Below, piece after piece: positions 27,201 through 35,340 of a stretch of DNA of 64,000 bases. The DNA is taken from positions 186,001 to 250,000 of the forward strand of contig JACKBQ010000002.1 of the NCBI GenBank assembly GCA_020634455.1, in the 5' to 3' direction. The number at the start of each line of letters is the position of its first letter. The stretch's first letter is position 1. A program made the translations under genes and the position numbers. The notes beneath the pieces were generated by a model that did no database searches, was not told where the DNA came from, and worked only from the letters and a program-made list of their open reading frames with translations. The stretch is from Ardenticatenaceae bacterium (GTDB taxonomy: Bacteria; Chloroflexota; Anaerolineae; Promineifilales; Promineifilaceae).

Positions 27201-29451
27201 AACCAGGATTGTTCACTATATTTTCCGGCGTATCATCGTCAATAATGGTAGCGGTGACGGAGGTAACCTCACCCATTTCAGCATCGCCTGTAATGCTGGC
27301 AATAGAAACTACTATCGTTTCATCCCCTTCAAACTCTAAATCATCTTTACTCCATATACTCTTCACAACCTCATTTTTGCCTGCCTCTATCGTAACGTCT
27401 GCTCCTGAATAGTGAGAATAATCACTGTCCGTGGCGGTAGAGCCAGTATCACCAATGGTCAGGTGAACGGTGACATCTGTAGCAAGGAGATGAGATAAAG
27501 TGACCACAACAGAAGCCATGCCTGCTTTCTCGGAGAAAGCAGGCTGCGCCAGGCTTAATTCAACTGTCGGTTTGGCTGACTTTAGGAGATACAATTTTTG
27601 GTGGTTACCCATACAAAACGTTGCGCCCCATTTGGTTTTTAATTTGATGATACTCCCGTACAGGGGCGGTAGCGCATTTACTTGCCAATTGTTATTACTT
27701 CGTTCATGCAAATGGGTTGTGCGGGCTTTACTGAATGAAAATATCTTTTTTTCACCCTCTTCCTCAACAATAACACAATCATTCCATCTTCCAGAGGGAG
27801 TAATATCTTGCCAGGCTCCATTCTGACGTTCGCAGACGGTTACTGAATATGAATCATCTTTGAAGCAAAAATAGCGTAAGTCGGCGTTTTCATACGAAAA
27901 GTCTGGGTTATAACCCATGCGCCTGGCAAGAGAAATACTTGACCAGGTGCCTGTATACGAAATATCTTGCCAACTGTCATTTTCAAACTTATAAAGGGAC
28001 CAATTCGCTCCGTTTTGAACTCGGAAGTATGCTTTACCTTCTTTTTCGCCCACAAAGTCAATTGTTTGGCCCCACATTCCGGCGGCTGGGGTAATGTCAC
28101 GCAGCTGCCCGTTTTCTGAGCGGTATAGGTGGTGGTTAGCACCATCGTCATGCCGCATGTAGCAGTCATAATAATTTATCCTAGATTTCCATAGCCAGTT
28201 CCATGTTCCCGTGCTGGATAGTTGTTGCAGGCTGCCATTGTTTATTTCAAAGAGGTGCTGGTTTTGAGCATTGTCAACAAACAAAAATTTTTGTTGGTTC
28301 TCAAACCTGGCAATGTAGGACACATTATTTAGCAAAGCTTCGGGGGTGATTTTGCGCCAATTGTTGGCGTCTAATTCGTACAGGTCCACACGCAGGTCAG
28401 CCTGGGGGTTCATCGGCCCATGACAAAAATATCCCTTGCCACCCTGTTCGCCTAAATACAATGTATTGTTGGATGAACCAGAAAGATTCCCGTGGGAATT
28501 AATGCTGCTGAGTTGACCATTTTCTAGTTTGCAAAGAATGGGTTCTTTGGGTTCAAAAAGAAAATATTGGTTGCCACCCAGCGAAATCAATTCAGCCAAA
28601 ATTTTCCAACTATCTGTCGCTGTAATGTCGGTGGCCGTACCATTGTCTACTTCATATAAGTATGCGTTGGTAGACTGATCATGGAACCAAAAAATTGGCT
28701 TGCCCCCAATCTGGCTCAAAAAAACTATTTTTGCATAGCTACCGTTAGGTGTGACGTCATCCAAACTGTTATTTTCAAACTTATAAAGGTGATAATCAAC
28801 ACTAAACTCCGCAAATCGCCACCACCGAAAAAATAATTTGTTATCTTGCCTGGCCAATAAGTCAAAATTCGCCCACGTTCCGTCTGGGTTAATGCTTTGC
28901 CAATTGTCATTCTCCAGCTCATACAGGTAAGGATTTTGGCCGTCATCAAAACGAAAATATCTTTTGCTTCCATTTTCACCCAAGAAATATATTGCATAAA
29001 TCCAGTTGGTAACAGAATCTGGCGTATCTGGCGTCACTTCACGCCAGGTGCCATTGTCTAATTCATACAGATAGACGATGTTTGTTGAGCTGTTTGTCAC
29101 TGTAAAATAGCCCTTGCCCCCTTGTTCCCATAAGAAGCTTATGTTTTTACACGTTTGGTTTGGCAAAGGGCTGGTGAATATGCCATTCCCTTGATCAACA
29201 TAAAGCGCCTCGTTAAGATGATTTCTGAATAAGAAAACACCTTTGCCATTCTGTTCCCATAACGCTTTGATTTCCCGCCAGGTACCATTTGGGGTAACAT
29301 CATTGAGTTGTTCTCCGTTTAGCTCACAAAGTCTTAGAAAACCAGAACCATTTGAGAATTCAAAATAACCTTTACCTTCAATTTTCAGGAGAGGCCTTCT
29401 GAATTTTAAGCCATTTGGGGTGATATCTTGCCAAATTTGGGGAGTGGTCAC
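26749..29451 (-). CDS. Large DITP-repeat protein with Calx-beta domain and CBM-like tail, first gene of operon
   Basis: The product of about 900 residues starts directly with T-T-P-Q-I-W-Q-D-I-T-P-N-G. It contains about thirteen DITP repeats, one Calx-beta-like domain and a C-terminal jelly-roll CBM-like domain almost identical to that of the next gene. An in-frame ATG exists at 29556. I prefer the GTG at 29451 because AAGGAG sits 10 bases upstream and the paralogue starts with a similarly short leader (M-T-A-Q-Q-L-F-K-D-I-T). There is no signal peptide with either start. The next paralogue begins 57 bp downstream. No established function can be assigned. Confidence 0.78.
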   Translation of the reverse strand: MTTPQIWQDITPNGLKFRRPLLKIEGKGYFEFSNGSGFLRLCELNGEQLNDVTPNGTWREIKALWEQNGKGVFLFRNHLNEALYVDQGNGIFTSPLPNQTCKNISFLWEQGGKGYFTVTNSSTNIVYLYELDNGTWREVTPDTPDSVTNWIYAIYFLGENGSKRYFRFDDGQNPYLYELENDNWQSINPDGTWANFDLLARQDNKLFFRWWRFAEFSVDYHLYKFENNSLDDVTPNGSYAKIVFLSQIGGKPIFWFHDQSTNAYLYEVDNGTATDITATDSWKILAELISLGGNQYFLFEPKEPILCKLENGQLSSINSHGNLSGSSNNTLYLGEQGGKGYFCHGPMNPQADLRVDLYELDANNWRKITPEALLNNVSYIARFENQQKFLFVDNAQNQHLFEINNGSLQQLSSTGTWNWLWKSRINYYDCYMRHDDGANHHLYRSENGQLRDITPAAGMWGQTIDFVGEKEGKAYFRVQNGANWSLYKFENDSWQDISYTGTWSSISLARRMGYNPDFSYENADLRYFCFKDDSYSVTVCERQNGAWQDITPSGRWNDCVIVEEEGEKKIFSFSKARTTHLHERSNNNWQVNALPPLYGSIIKLKTKWGATFCMGNHQKLYLLKSAKPTVELSLAQPAFSEKAGMASVVVTLSHLLATDVTVHLTIGDTGSTATDSDYSHYSGADVTIEAGKNEVVKSIWSKDDLEFEGDETIVVSIASITGDAEMGEVTSVTATIIDDDTPENIVNNPGFEDDDTGWTFESPNGDAIWAVTPLEADEGLYSAAITFSKNSSARSYLHQSDIALELGKKYELTFSAKASDNRKLSLRLTKNTNDTIIYSDSNWADIDVTTMWQTFTIPFTASRFTGPATNDGRLYFILRPGVWLAGDQLYIDNVIIKKVP

Positions 29452-29654
29452 GATGTAATGTCTCCTTATGAAATTTACGTTTGCTTGGTTAAGATGTTTG
29501 TTTATAAGAAGTTCTGGTGAATGATATGGGTCAGTTTGCTGTGTGAACGCTTCCAAAGCGCTTCGTAGATTGCTAGGGATAAATTTTTTACGGAAGTAGT
29601 AGTTTATTTGTAACTTGTATGTTTAATGGTGAGGGGTAATCATAGGTGATTTTT

Positions 29655-29746
29655 GTCCATATTATGGCGGTGCTGTTTTTGTTGAAAGCAAAATTTCCAA
29701 TGAATCAGGCCATTTTGCCCACAAATTGCACCCCCATAATATGGAC
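29655..29746. repeat. 13-bp perfect inverted repeat upstream of the DITP operon
   Basis: GTCCATATTATGG (29655-29667) and CCATAATATGGAC (29734-29746) are exact complements 66 bp apart. A shorter pair, AATTGCAC/GTGCAATT, lies inside and just beyond. The region from 29452 to 29801 holds no gene. These repeats could be operator sites for the operon or ends of a small lost insertion. Confidence 0.65.
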
Positions 29747-29801
29747 TTTTTGTGCAATTCAGCTTTGTGTTTAGCACATATGGGCACCTGTATAGTTGCG
29801 T

Positions 29802-31442
29802 TTATTTTAGCAAAAAAAACGGCCGTTTCCACACCGGAAACGGCCGTTTTACATATCTGTCGGGGCAGCCGGATTTGAACCGATGACCACACAACTCAAT
29901 CAGCATCGGTTCTTTCTTCAGATAGCAGCTTACCCGGATAGCGTATTCGGCCGTGTTGCCTTCTTGCAGTTGGACCTTCACATTCAGCACATCCAAAATG
30001 TGGCGTCTTTTTGCGTAGGAGCCAGTGGGTAACAAAGTAGCAATCTTAGTTGTGATGGTGATGATCTCGTTAATGAGTGAAGGGGATAGCTCCAATTGGT
30101 TAAGTTGCGCTACTAAATTTTGTCGTTGTTTCTCCAAACTAATCTTCAATTCCGCTTTTTCTTTGTAGCTTTTTCGTAAGGCTTCAGCAGTAACATCGTC
30201 TTCTTCATCACTAAACGCTGCGACAATACGCTCAATTTTGCGATTCACTTTGTTTAGTAAGTCATCCACTATCTCCAGCTCCTCGCGCAGTGGTGAAGCC
30301 TGGATATTAGATTCCTCAGTCATATGACCAAGGCCTTCTTCGACATTCGCTGGATTGGTGAGAAGTTCTGTTAACCATTCCCACACTTTTGGTTCGAGTA
30401 AATCAGTGCGCACATAGTTCACGGGGCAGGCACCCACCAGATGAGCATAGCGATGTTTCTGGCAACGGTAGTAAACATTGTAGCCGCCAGCTCGGCGCTT
30501 TTTGGATTCGCCCTGCATTTTTGCTCCGCATATGCAAGTGAGTCGTCCTGACAGCAGATATTTCCGCTTTTGATTTCGTGAAGAGTTAAGACGATTTCTC
30601 TCTTTACGCTCTTGAGCCGCTTTCCAAATTTCTTCGTCTATGATAGCCAGTTCAGGCATATGGATTGTGTACCCCTGTGCAGTAAAGACACCGATGTAGT
30701 TGGGATTGTTAATAATTCGTTTGCTTACCGTTGCTGTATACCAGCCACCTTTTCCCCGACGACCGCCACGTTTGACCTGCCCAGGTGAGGTCACACCTTC
30801 CTGGGTCAACAAAACAGCAATTTGTTTAAAGCTAAGGGGTCGTCCAATGTTCCCAACATATAAGTCAAAAATACGTTTTACAATGGCTGCTCTCTTTGGG
30901 TCGATTTTTAGATAAGCTTCCCGTCCAATACCAACCTTCTTGTAACCATAAGGAGCATCACCCTGCCCGATCCATTTCCCCTCACGGGCTTTTGCTTCAA
31001 TCCCACGCATCGTTCGTTCACGAATTGCCGACCGCTCTTGACTGGCTGCCAGCCCTTTGAAAAAGGCGATCATGATGCTGGCCATATCTTTCTTGACCTC
31101 ACCCGTTTCGCAATCGTGAACACTGACCCCATGCCGAGCTAAATACTCGATTGTGGTGAGCAGCCGAGAGTATTCCCCTTCTGGTGGGCGAGACAAACGG
31201 TCTAAACGCCAGACAATCACCGCTTGAATTTCTTGGTTGTCTACCAGACTGAGTAACTGTTGGCCACCTTCACGATCACTCAGTTGAGTTGCCCCGCTAA
31301 TATCATCATTAATGACGGCTACAACCTCCAGCCCGTGACTTAAAGCGTATTCTTTGCATCCCCTGGCCTGAGTTGGCAGGCTGTACCCTTTGGTTTGTTC
31401 GTTTGTGCTTACTCTGGTGTAAACTGCGGCTTTAATTCGCAT
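29802..31442 (-). CDS. Large serine recombinase (site-specific integrase)
   Basis: The protein of about 546 residues has the resolvase domain with the catalytic Ser in A-V-Y-T-R-V-S-T-N-E-Q. The Recombinase domain follows (about residues 165-270) with Y-G-Y-K-K-V. Next comes a zinc ribbon (C-x-C-G-A and Y-R-C-Q-K near residues 300-340) and a long coiled coil (about 390-480). Such enzymes integrate and excise mobile elements without accessory factors. ATG 31442 is chosen because GGAG precedes it by 9 bases; upstream in-frame ATGs lack a site. The final 33 or so codons read through tRNA remnant B and its terminator, so the present C-terminus is probably a by-product of integration. Confidence 0.92.
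   Translation of the reverse strand: MRIKAAVYTRVSTNEQTKGYSLPTQARGCKEYALSHGLEVVAVINDDISGATQLSDREGGQQLLSLVDNQEIQAVIVWRLDRLSRPPEGEYSRLLTTIEYLARHGVSVHDCETGEVKKDMASIMIAFFKGLAASQERSAIRERTMRGIEAKAREGKWIGQGDAPYGYKKVGIGREAYLKIDPKRAAIVKRIFDLYVGNIGRPLSFKQIAVLLTQEGVTSPGQVKRGGRRGKGGWYTATVSKRIINNPNYIGVFTAQGYTIHMPELAIIDEEIWKAAQERKERNRLNSSRNQKRKYLLSGRLTCICGAKMQGESKKRRAGGYNVYYRCQKHRYAHLVGACPVNYVRTDLLEPKVWEWLTELLTNPANVEEGLGHMTEESNIQASPLREELEIVDDLLNKVNRKIERIVAAFSDEEDDVTAEALRKSYKEKAELKISLEKQRQNLVAQLNQLELSPSLINEIITITTKIATLLPTGSYAKRRHILDVLNVKVQLQEGNTAEYAIRVSCYLKKEPMLIELCGHRFKSGCPDRYVKRPFPVWKRPFFLLK
29817..29849 (-). terminator. Intrinsic terminator of tRNA remnant B, built from two ACGGCCGT palindromes
   Basis: On the - strand AAACGGCCGTTTCC and GGAAACGGCCGTTT pair into a 14-bp stem followed by T8. 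It directly follows the tRNA 3' end and lies inside the last codons of the serine recombinase reading frame. Confidence 0.8.
29857..29884 (-). tRNA. Truncated tRNA 3' end, attachment-site remnant B
   Basis: The - strand reads TCGG-TTCAAAT-CCGGC then TGCCCCGA, the T-loop and acceptor 3' strand of a tRNA like remnant A, with one difference in the shared 27-base core. No 5' half is present; serine recombinase codons occupy that side. Together with remnant A it bounds 8.8 kb as a direct repeat, the arrangement expected of attL/attR. Confidence 0.65.
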
Positions 31443-31606
31443 AATCATTATCTCCATTTTGCTGTTTCACTCATCAAGTTTGAGCGAGTGATTTAATGTT
31501 TCTAAAAATTCTGGTTGTCTGACAACGACCTTGGCCACCCTTCTGAACCCATTGCTTATAAATTGTAGGGGTAGGGTGGCCAAAGCCTGTGTTACCTTGA
31601 TATTTA

Positions 31607-32359
31607 TCAGGACTGTACTTGCCATCCATCACCGTTCCGCTGCAGCTGACCAGCTTCTTGCAACTCCTGAACGTAGTTGGAAACGGTGGTTTTGGAACGG
31701 TTAATGTGACGCCCGATGCGGGAGAGGCTGGCGTCCGGATGTTCAGCCACGAAGATCAGCAGCAGCTGCATCGCCTCCGCCCGACTGAGCGCATCTTTCT
31801 CCGCTTTGGCCGCCCTGGCCCGTTCAATACTGGGAGATTCCTCAGCAGTGCCGGGTTTTGGGCTGTCGGCGGGAACGGCCGTTTCTTCAGATACTGGTTT
31901 GCCGACGGGCTGACGCTTCCGTTCCTTGTCTGCCTGTTTGACGGCCGTTTCCACATCCGTGCCCAGGATTTCGGCCAGGGCCAGAACGATGAGGGAAACC
32001 AGCCCCGTGGCCGCCAGCCCGATAAACGCCTGAACAGGATCAAGTGTTCGCACGGTGGCCAGCGTTAGCGCTGCTCCCTGTACGGCCGTAAACCCTTCGG
32101 CAATATTGGCTACGGCCGAAACGACCACCACGGCAATCAGGACAAAGAGAAAGAAGCCGGGTGACTGCCTGGTCCGCCGTAGTTCGCCAATGCGCAGCGA
32201 GAGGCTGACCACGGCGGCTTCAATACCAAACGCGGCCACGTAGCCAATGATTTCCGGGTGGACATACCGGGCCAGCAGGCCGCCAGTGTGAACCAGGGTG
32301 TAGGTCAACAGGGCCATCAGGGAAAGAACGGTGACGCCAATCTGTATTTTTGCTTTCAT
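31607..32359 (-). CDS. Four-helix membrane protein with C-terminal winged-helix domain
   Basis: The protein of 250 residues begins with four hydrophobic helices (roughly 6-26, 35-55, 70-92 and 105-130). A charged linker with R-K-R-Q and an acidic/proline stretch (130-180) follows. The C-terminus is a winged helix (about 185-250) reading L-S-R-I-G-R-H-I-N-R-S-K-T-T-V-S-N-Y-V-Q-E-L. A membrane-tethered DNA-binding protein fits attachment or segregation of a mobile element, or surface sensing; both are inference. The ATG at 32359 follows GGAGG by 6 bases. Two intrinsic terminators precede it in its own leader. I do not recognise a named family. Confidence 0.75.
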   Translation of the reverse strand: MKAKIQIGVTVLSLMALLTYTLVHTGGLLARYVHPEIIGYVAAFGIEAAVVSLSLRIGELRRTRQSPGFFLFVLIAVVVVSAVANIAEGFTAVQGAALTLATVRTLDPVQAFIGLAATGLVSLIVLALAEILGTDVETAVKQADKERKRQPVGKPVSEETAVPADSPKPGTAEESPSIERARAAKAEKDALSRAEAMQLLLIFVAEHPDASLSRIGRHINRSKTTVSNYVQELQEAGQLQRNGDGWQVQS

Positions 32360-32375
32360 CTGCACCTCCAGGGAT

Positions 32376-32410
32376 AAAAAAAGCCTCACCACTGCTGCCA
32401 GCGATGAGGC
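32376..32410 (-). terminator. Intrinsic terminator 6 nt before the ribosome binding site of the membrane/wHTH gene
   Basis: GCCTCA (32383-32388) pairs with TGAGGC (32405-32410), with more pairing inside. On the - strand the stem is followed by T7. Only six bases separate the T-run from GGAGG, so no promoter fits between. Expression must read through this structure. Confidence 0.75.
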
Positions 32411-32441
32411 GAAGGGACGGTATAGGGGACCCGACTGTCAC

Positions 32442-32485
32442 AAAACAAAACGGGCAACCCATAACGCTGTCGCCAGGGTTGCCCG
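32442..32485 (-). terminator. Second intrinsic terminator in the same leader
   Basis: GGGCAACCC (32452-32460) and GGGTTGCCC (32476-32484) form a perfect 9-bp stem. The - strand continues CGTTTTGTTTTG. It lies 32 bases upstream of the first terminator, giving tandem stop signals in one leader. Confidence 0.75.
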
Positions 32486-32675
32486 TGAGACACGTGTCAC
32501 CGAAGTGAGACGTGTGCTAAAATCCGGTCAGCCCGTTCGCTGCTCGTTCAGCGGAAGGGTTAGGGCTACAGCGGTGTTACCAGCACTTTTGTGGCCCGTT
32601 ATTAGGAATAGTATGTTCAACTATTGAACGTATTATAATGAAAAAAAAGAGCTTGTCTACTGCAGTTGAACCAAT

Positions 32676-32888
32676 CTACCCGTTCTTCTCTGGTTTGGGT
32701 CCCCACCGTTTGTCATCGGATTGACGGGCGTTTTCCAAATAGAGCCTGAATGAAGCATTGCTCACCTGCCAAATCGGGCCAAACTTCCTGGCTTCAATCT
32801 CTTCCAAACGAATTAACCGCCGGATATGATTGACGTGATAGCCACTCAGTTCAGCCGCTTCAGCTGTAGTAATCCACTCTTCTTCCAT
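32676..32888 (-). CDS. Excisionase-like helix-turn-helix protein
   Basis: The 70-residue protein reads W-I-T-T-A-E-A-A-E-L-S-G-Y-H-V-N-H-I-R-R-L-I-R, then I-E-A-R-K-F-G-P-I-W-Q-V. This is the HTH_17/Xis-type MerR-like winged helix, which recognises short direct repeats. Such proteins direct excision or regulate element genes. A six-unit 9-bp repeat array lies 94-147 bp upstream of the start and is a candidate target. No clear ribosome binding site is visible, so a leaderless or weak start is possible. Confidence 0.8.
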   Translation of the reverse strand: MEEEWITTAEAAELSGYHVNHIRRLIRLEEIEARKFGPIWQVSNASFRLYLENARQSDDKRWGPKPEKNG

Positions 32889-32981
32889 GAGTCAGATTCT
32901 ACCGTGTTACCCTGCCTATGCAATTGGCATTCTCATCTATTCAATTTTAAAAGTTCTCATCGACCATCGTCGGGCCAGGTA

Positions 32982-33035
32982 TGCCAACTAAGCCAACCAT
33001 GCCAACTAAGCCAACCATGCCAACTATGCCAACCT
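32982..33035 (+). repeat. Six tandem 9-bp iterons (WGCCAACYA)
   Basis: GCCAAC recurs at 32983, 32992, 33001, 33010, 33019 and 33028, exactly 9 bp apart. The flanking letters alternate TGCCAACTA and AGCCAACCA. The array lies between the replication-protein stop and the HTH gene start. A four-unit array of the same word in opposite orientation lies at 33336-33371. Confidence 0.9.
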
Positions 33036-33054
33036 GACGGCGTACGGCGACACG

Positions 33055-35340
33055 TCAGTTTGCATCATCATTTTCAGAAGTTAAAGGCCATTCCAGGCCA
33101 TAACTTGTGGCCCAACGCTTCAATTCTTTTTCCGTGACCAGCCACTGCCGCTGCCCCCGGCCCCCAAGACGGGTTGGCTTTGTCAGCCGCATCTTGCGCA
33201 AAGCCATGCCTACCTGCTGGGTCAGACTGCGATTGGTGTCCAAAGGCACGTCTAGTTCGACAGCAATCTCCATCAGTTCATCGACCAACTGATTCGAACT
33301 AAACAGCCAATGAACCAGATTGCCATGCGCCATATGGTTGGCATGGTTGGCACAGTTGGCATGGTTGGCACAGAACTGGAACAAGCTGCGCAGCACCAGG
33401 CTGGTGAAATCGTCCGTTTCCAGCTGCGGCCGTTCCGACTGGTAGGTCCAGGAGAGCTGCTCCAGCCGCTGCCACAGTCCGGCCACGCCCGTATCATCCA
33501 GCCAGCGGGCCACCGCCAGAATCGAGCGCCACGGCTCCAGGTTCCGTCCTGTCAGGCGCGCTTCCTGGTTGACCAACCCCTCACACAGCTTCACCACCGG
33601 CAGGTGCACCAGCGCCAGCCGCCACAAGTCGTCGATAAGCTGCCGCCGGTCATGGGGCCACAGCTTGCGCTCCAAGGGGTCGGCATTGGCTCTGTAGCGG
33701 TCCGGGGTGCGAATCAGGGGAATGATAATCGTCCGGCTGGCCAGAACATTGTCCGGCAGATGGATGGCTGAAAAGAGCCGGAAGGAAAAAGTGTTGACGT
33801 GCCGGGTCACCCAGTTCTGCTCCGCATCCTTCTCCTTTAATGGGATGGTGCTGCCGCGCCGGTTGCCGGCCAGCAAGAGCGCCCGCTTCTCCGAGCTAGT
33901 GTTGCGCGGGTCGGCCAAATCTTCCGCGTCGTCGAAGGCTAGCGTGGCCCCGTAGTCGGCCAGGTCACGCAAAGCAGCAAAGGAACCGCTAGCCTGTACC
34001 AGGTAGCCCAGGTAAGTCAGCTCAGCGATGACCAGCAGCAGCTGGGTCTTGCCGCTGCCCCGATCGCCGTTGGGCCAGAGATAGCCAGTCACCGTAAAGG
34101 CATCCAGGAACCAGGTGGCCAGGATATAGCAAGCCACCATCTCGGCCATGATGTCCTGGTCAGCCAGCGAGTGGTCAAAGTCAATGAAGCGATTCACCAC
34201 ATCCTTGAGCTGACCAAAAACGACCATGGGCTTTGGGCGGTACCCAGCTGCAAAAGCCTTCAGCCCTGGCGCAGAGAGCAACCGTTCGGCCAGAGGGATC
34301 TCCGGCAGGAATATCTCCAGTGGCAGCTTCTCCATTGGCTGCTGTCCACCATCGCCAAAGATGACACCATCATCCCGCAGAACAAACAGCCGCTGTTCAT
34401 GACTCTGCAGCGGCGGGTCATGCCGCACAATGGTGCCATCTTTCTTCTGCGTTTCACTGCGCGAGATTTTGACGTAGCACCAGGTGGCGGCATAAGTACG
34501 GCCGTTAATTAGGGACAACGGCCGTACCAGCCGGGCGGGTGCCTCATCCAGCAGCTCCACCTTGGGTGGGGCGGCCTTTGGTTCCGGCCGCGGTCCCTGG
34601 GACAGGGCGATGAGGTCGTTAATCTCCTTGCCGGTAGCCACCAGCCAATCATCGACGCCAGTCTTGCCGTCATCAAGTGGGGGCAGATAGACGTGGTTTA
34701 CCAATGCCCCTTTGCGCTTCAGGTGGTCGGTAAATCGGGTCAGCGCCTGGCGCACACCCTGTTTGGTCATGACGTCGGAATCGAAGACGATATAAACCGG
34801 CCGTTTCTCCCAGGCGACGTAATCCAGGTCGTTGGTGAAGACGGTGCCGCCATACTTGTTGCGCTGTTTCCAGTTCCAGACGCCGGTGAGGGCAATCGCA
34901 CACGCGCCTAACGTCGCCAGGGCATCTGCCTTTTTCTGTCCCTCAGTGATAAACAGAGGCACAGACGGGTCCACCAGCTGCGGCTGGCACACCGGCGGGC
35001 AGTCTACCCGCACCGGTTCCCCTTTGGGCTGCTCATACTTGATCACCCGCTGTGGGTAGGTGCCATCATCCAGGCGCTTGCGCTTGTTCTCCACCACGCG
35101 CGGGTTGTCCGGCCGGTAGATGGCCGGACCGAGCTGGCCATCGGTCGTATGCAATGGCAGGAGCAGGCCAGGCACCCGGCACTGGCTCAGGCTAAAGCCC
35201 ATGCGGAGGAGTTCAGCCTCGTCGTTGATGGTTCGATAGCCGCGGGCGGCTACCACCTCATCACTAATGCCTGACCCATCCCGCAGCATCGCCACGTGTT
35301 TTTCAGAAAGTGTGAAGGCTATCGTTTCCAAACGGCTCAA
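33055..35340 (-). CDS. TOPRIM-like (DUF3854) plus ATPase replication protein of a mobile element
   Basis: The 761-residue protein has an N-terminal TOPRIM-like domain: L-F-I-T-E-G-Q-K-K-A-D-A-L near 130 and V-Y-I-V-F-D-S-D near 180, supplying the acidic metal ligands. A P-loop ATPase follows with Walker A G-D-R-G-S-G-K-T near 430 and Walker B-like L-A-F-D-D-A-E-D near 465. The combination is typical of primase-helicase-like proteins of ICEs, plasmids and phages. The annotated start is a TTG overlapping the upstream stop; a second TTG 9 bases further in is also possible. The C-terminal coding region contains a 9-bp iteron array, so the gene may double as an origin. Confidence 0.8.
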   Translation of the reverse strand: MSRLETIAFTLSEKHVAMLRDGSGISDEVVAARGYRTINDEAELLRMGFSLSQCRVPGLLLPLHTTDGQLGPAIYRPDNPRVVENKRKRLDDGTYPQRVIKYEQPKGEPVRVDCPPVCQPQLVDPSVPLFITEGQKKADALATLGACAIALTGVWNWKQRNKYGGTVFTNDLDYVAWEKRPVYIVFDSDVMTKQGVRQALTRFTDHLKRKGALVNHVYLPPLDDGKTGVDDWLVATGKEINDLIALSQGPRPEPKAAPPKVELLDEAPARLVRPLSLINGRTYAATWCYVKISRSETQKKDGTIVRHDPPLQSHEQRLFVLRDDGVIFGDGGQQPMEKLPLEIFLPEIPLAERLLSAPGLKAFAAGYRPKPMVVFGQLKDVVNRFIDFDHSLADQDIMAEMVACYILATWFLDAFTVTGYLWPNGDRGSGKTQLLLVIAELTYLGYLVQASGSFAALRDLADYGATLAFDDAEDLADPRNTSSEKRALLLAGNRRGSTIPLKEKDAEQNWVTRHVNTFSFRLFSAIHLPDNVLASRTIIIPLIRTPDRYRANADPLERKLWPHDRRQLIDDLWRLALVHLPVVKLCEGLVNQEARLTGRNLEPWRSILAVARWLDDTGVAGLWQRLEQLSWTYQSERPQLETDDFTSLVLRSLFQFCANHANCANHANHMAHGNLVHWLFSSNQLVDELMEIAVELDVPLDTNRSLTQQVGMALRKMRLTKPTRLGGRGQRQWLVTEKELKRWATSYGLEWPLTSENDDAN
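33336..33371 (-). repeat. Four tandem 9-bp iterons, inverted copy, inside the replication gene
   Basis: On the + strand GGTTGGCAT, GGTTGGCAC, AGTTGGCAT and GGTTGGCAC follow each other without gaps. They are the reverse complement of the array at 32982-33035. They encode the peptide run N-H-A, N-C-A, N-H-A, N-H-M near the C-terminus of the TOPRIM/ATPase protein. Confidence 0.9.

Noticed and set aside
21099..29884. Complete tRNA genes
   Set aside because: Only the T-arm and acceptor 3' strand are present; no D-arm, anticodon arm or 5' acceptor strand could be found on either side.
32400..32640. Riboswitch in the leader of the membrane/wHTH gene
   Set aside because: The hairpins are simple terminators; no conserved aptamer core of a known class was recognised.
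32982..33371. CRISPR-like tandem repeats
   Set aside because: The 9-bp units are contiguous without spacers and no cas genes are near; they are iterons, not a CRISPR array.
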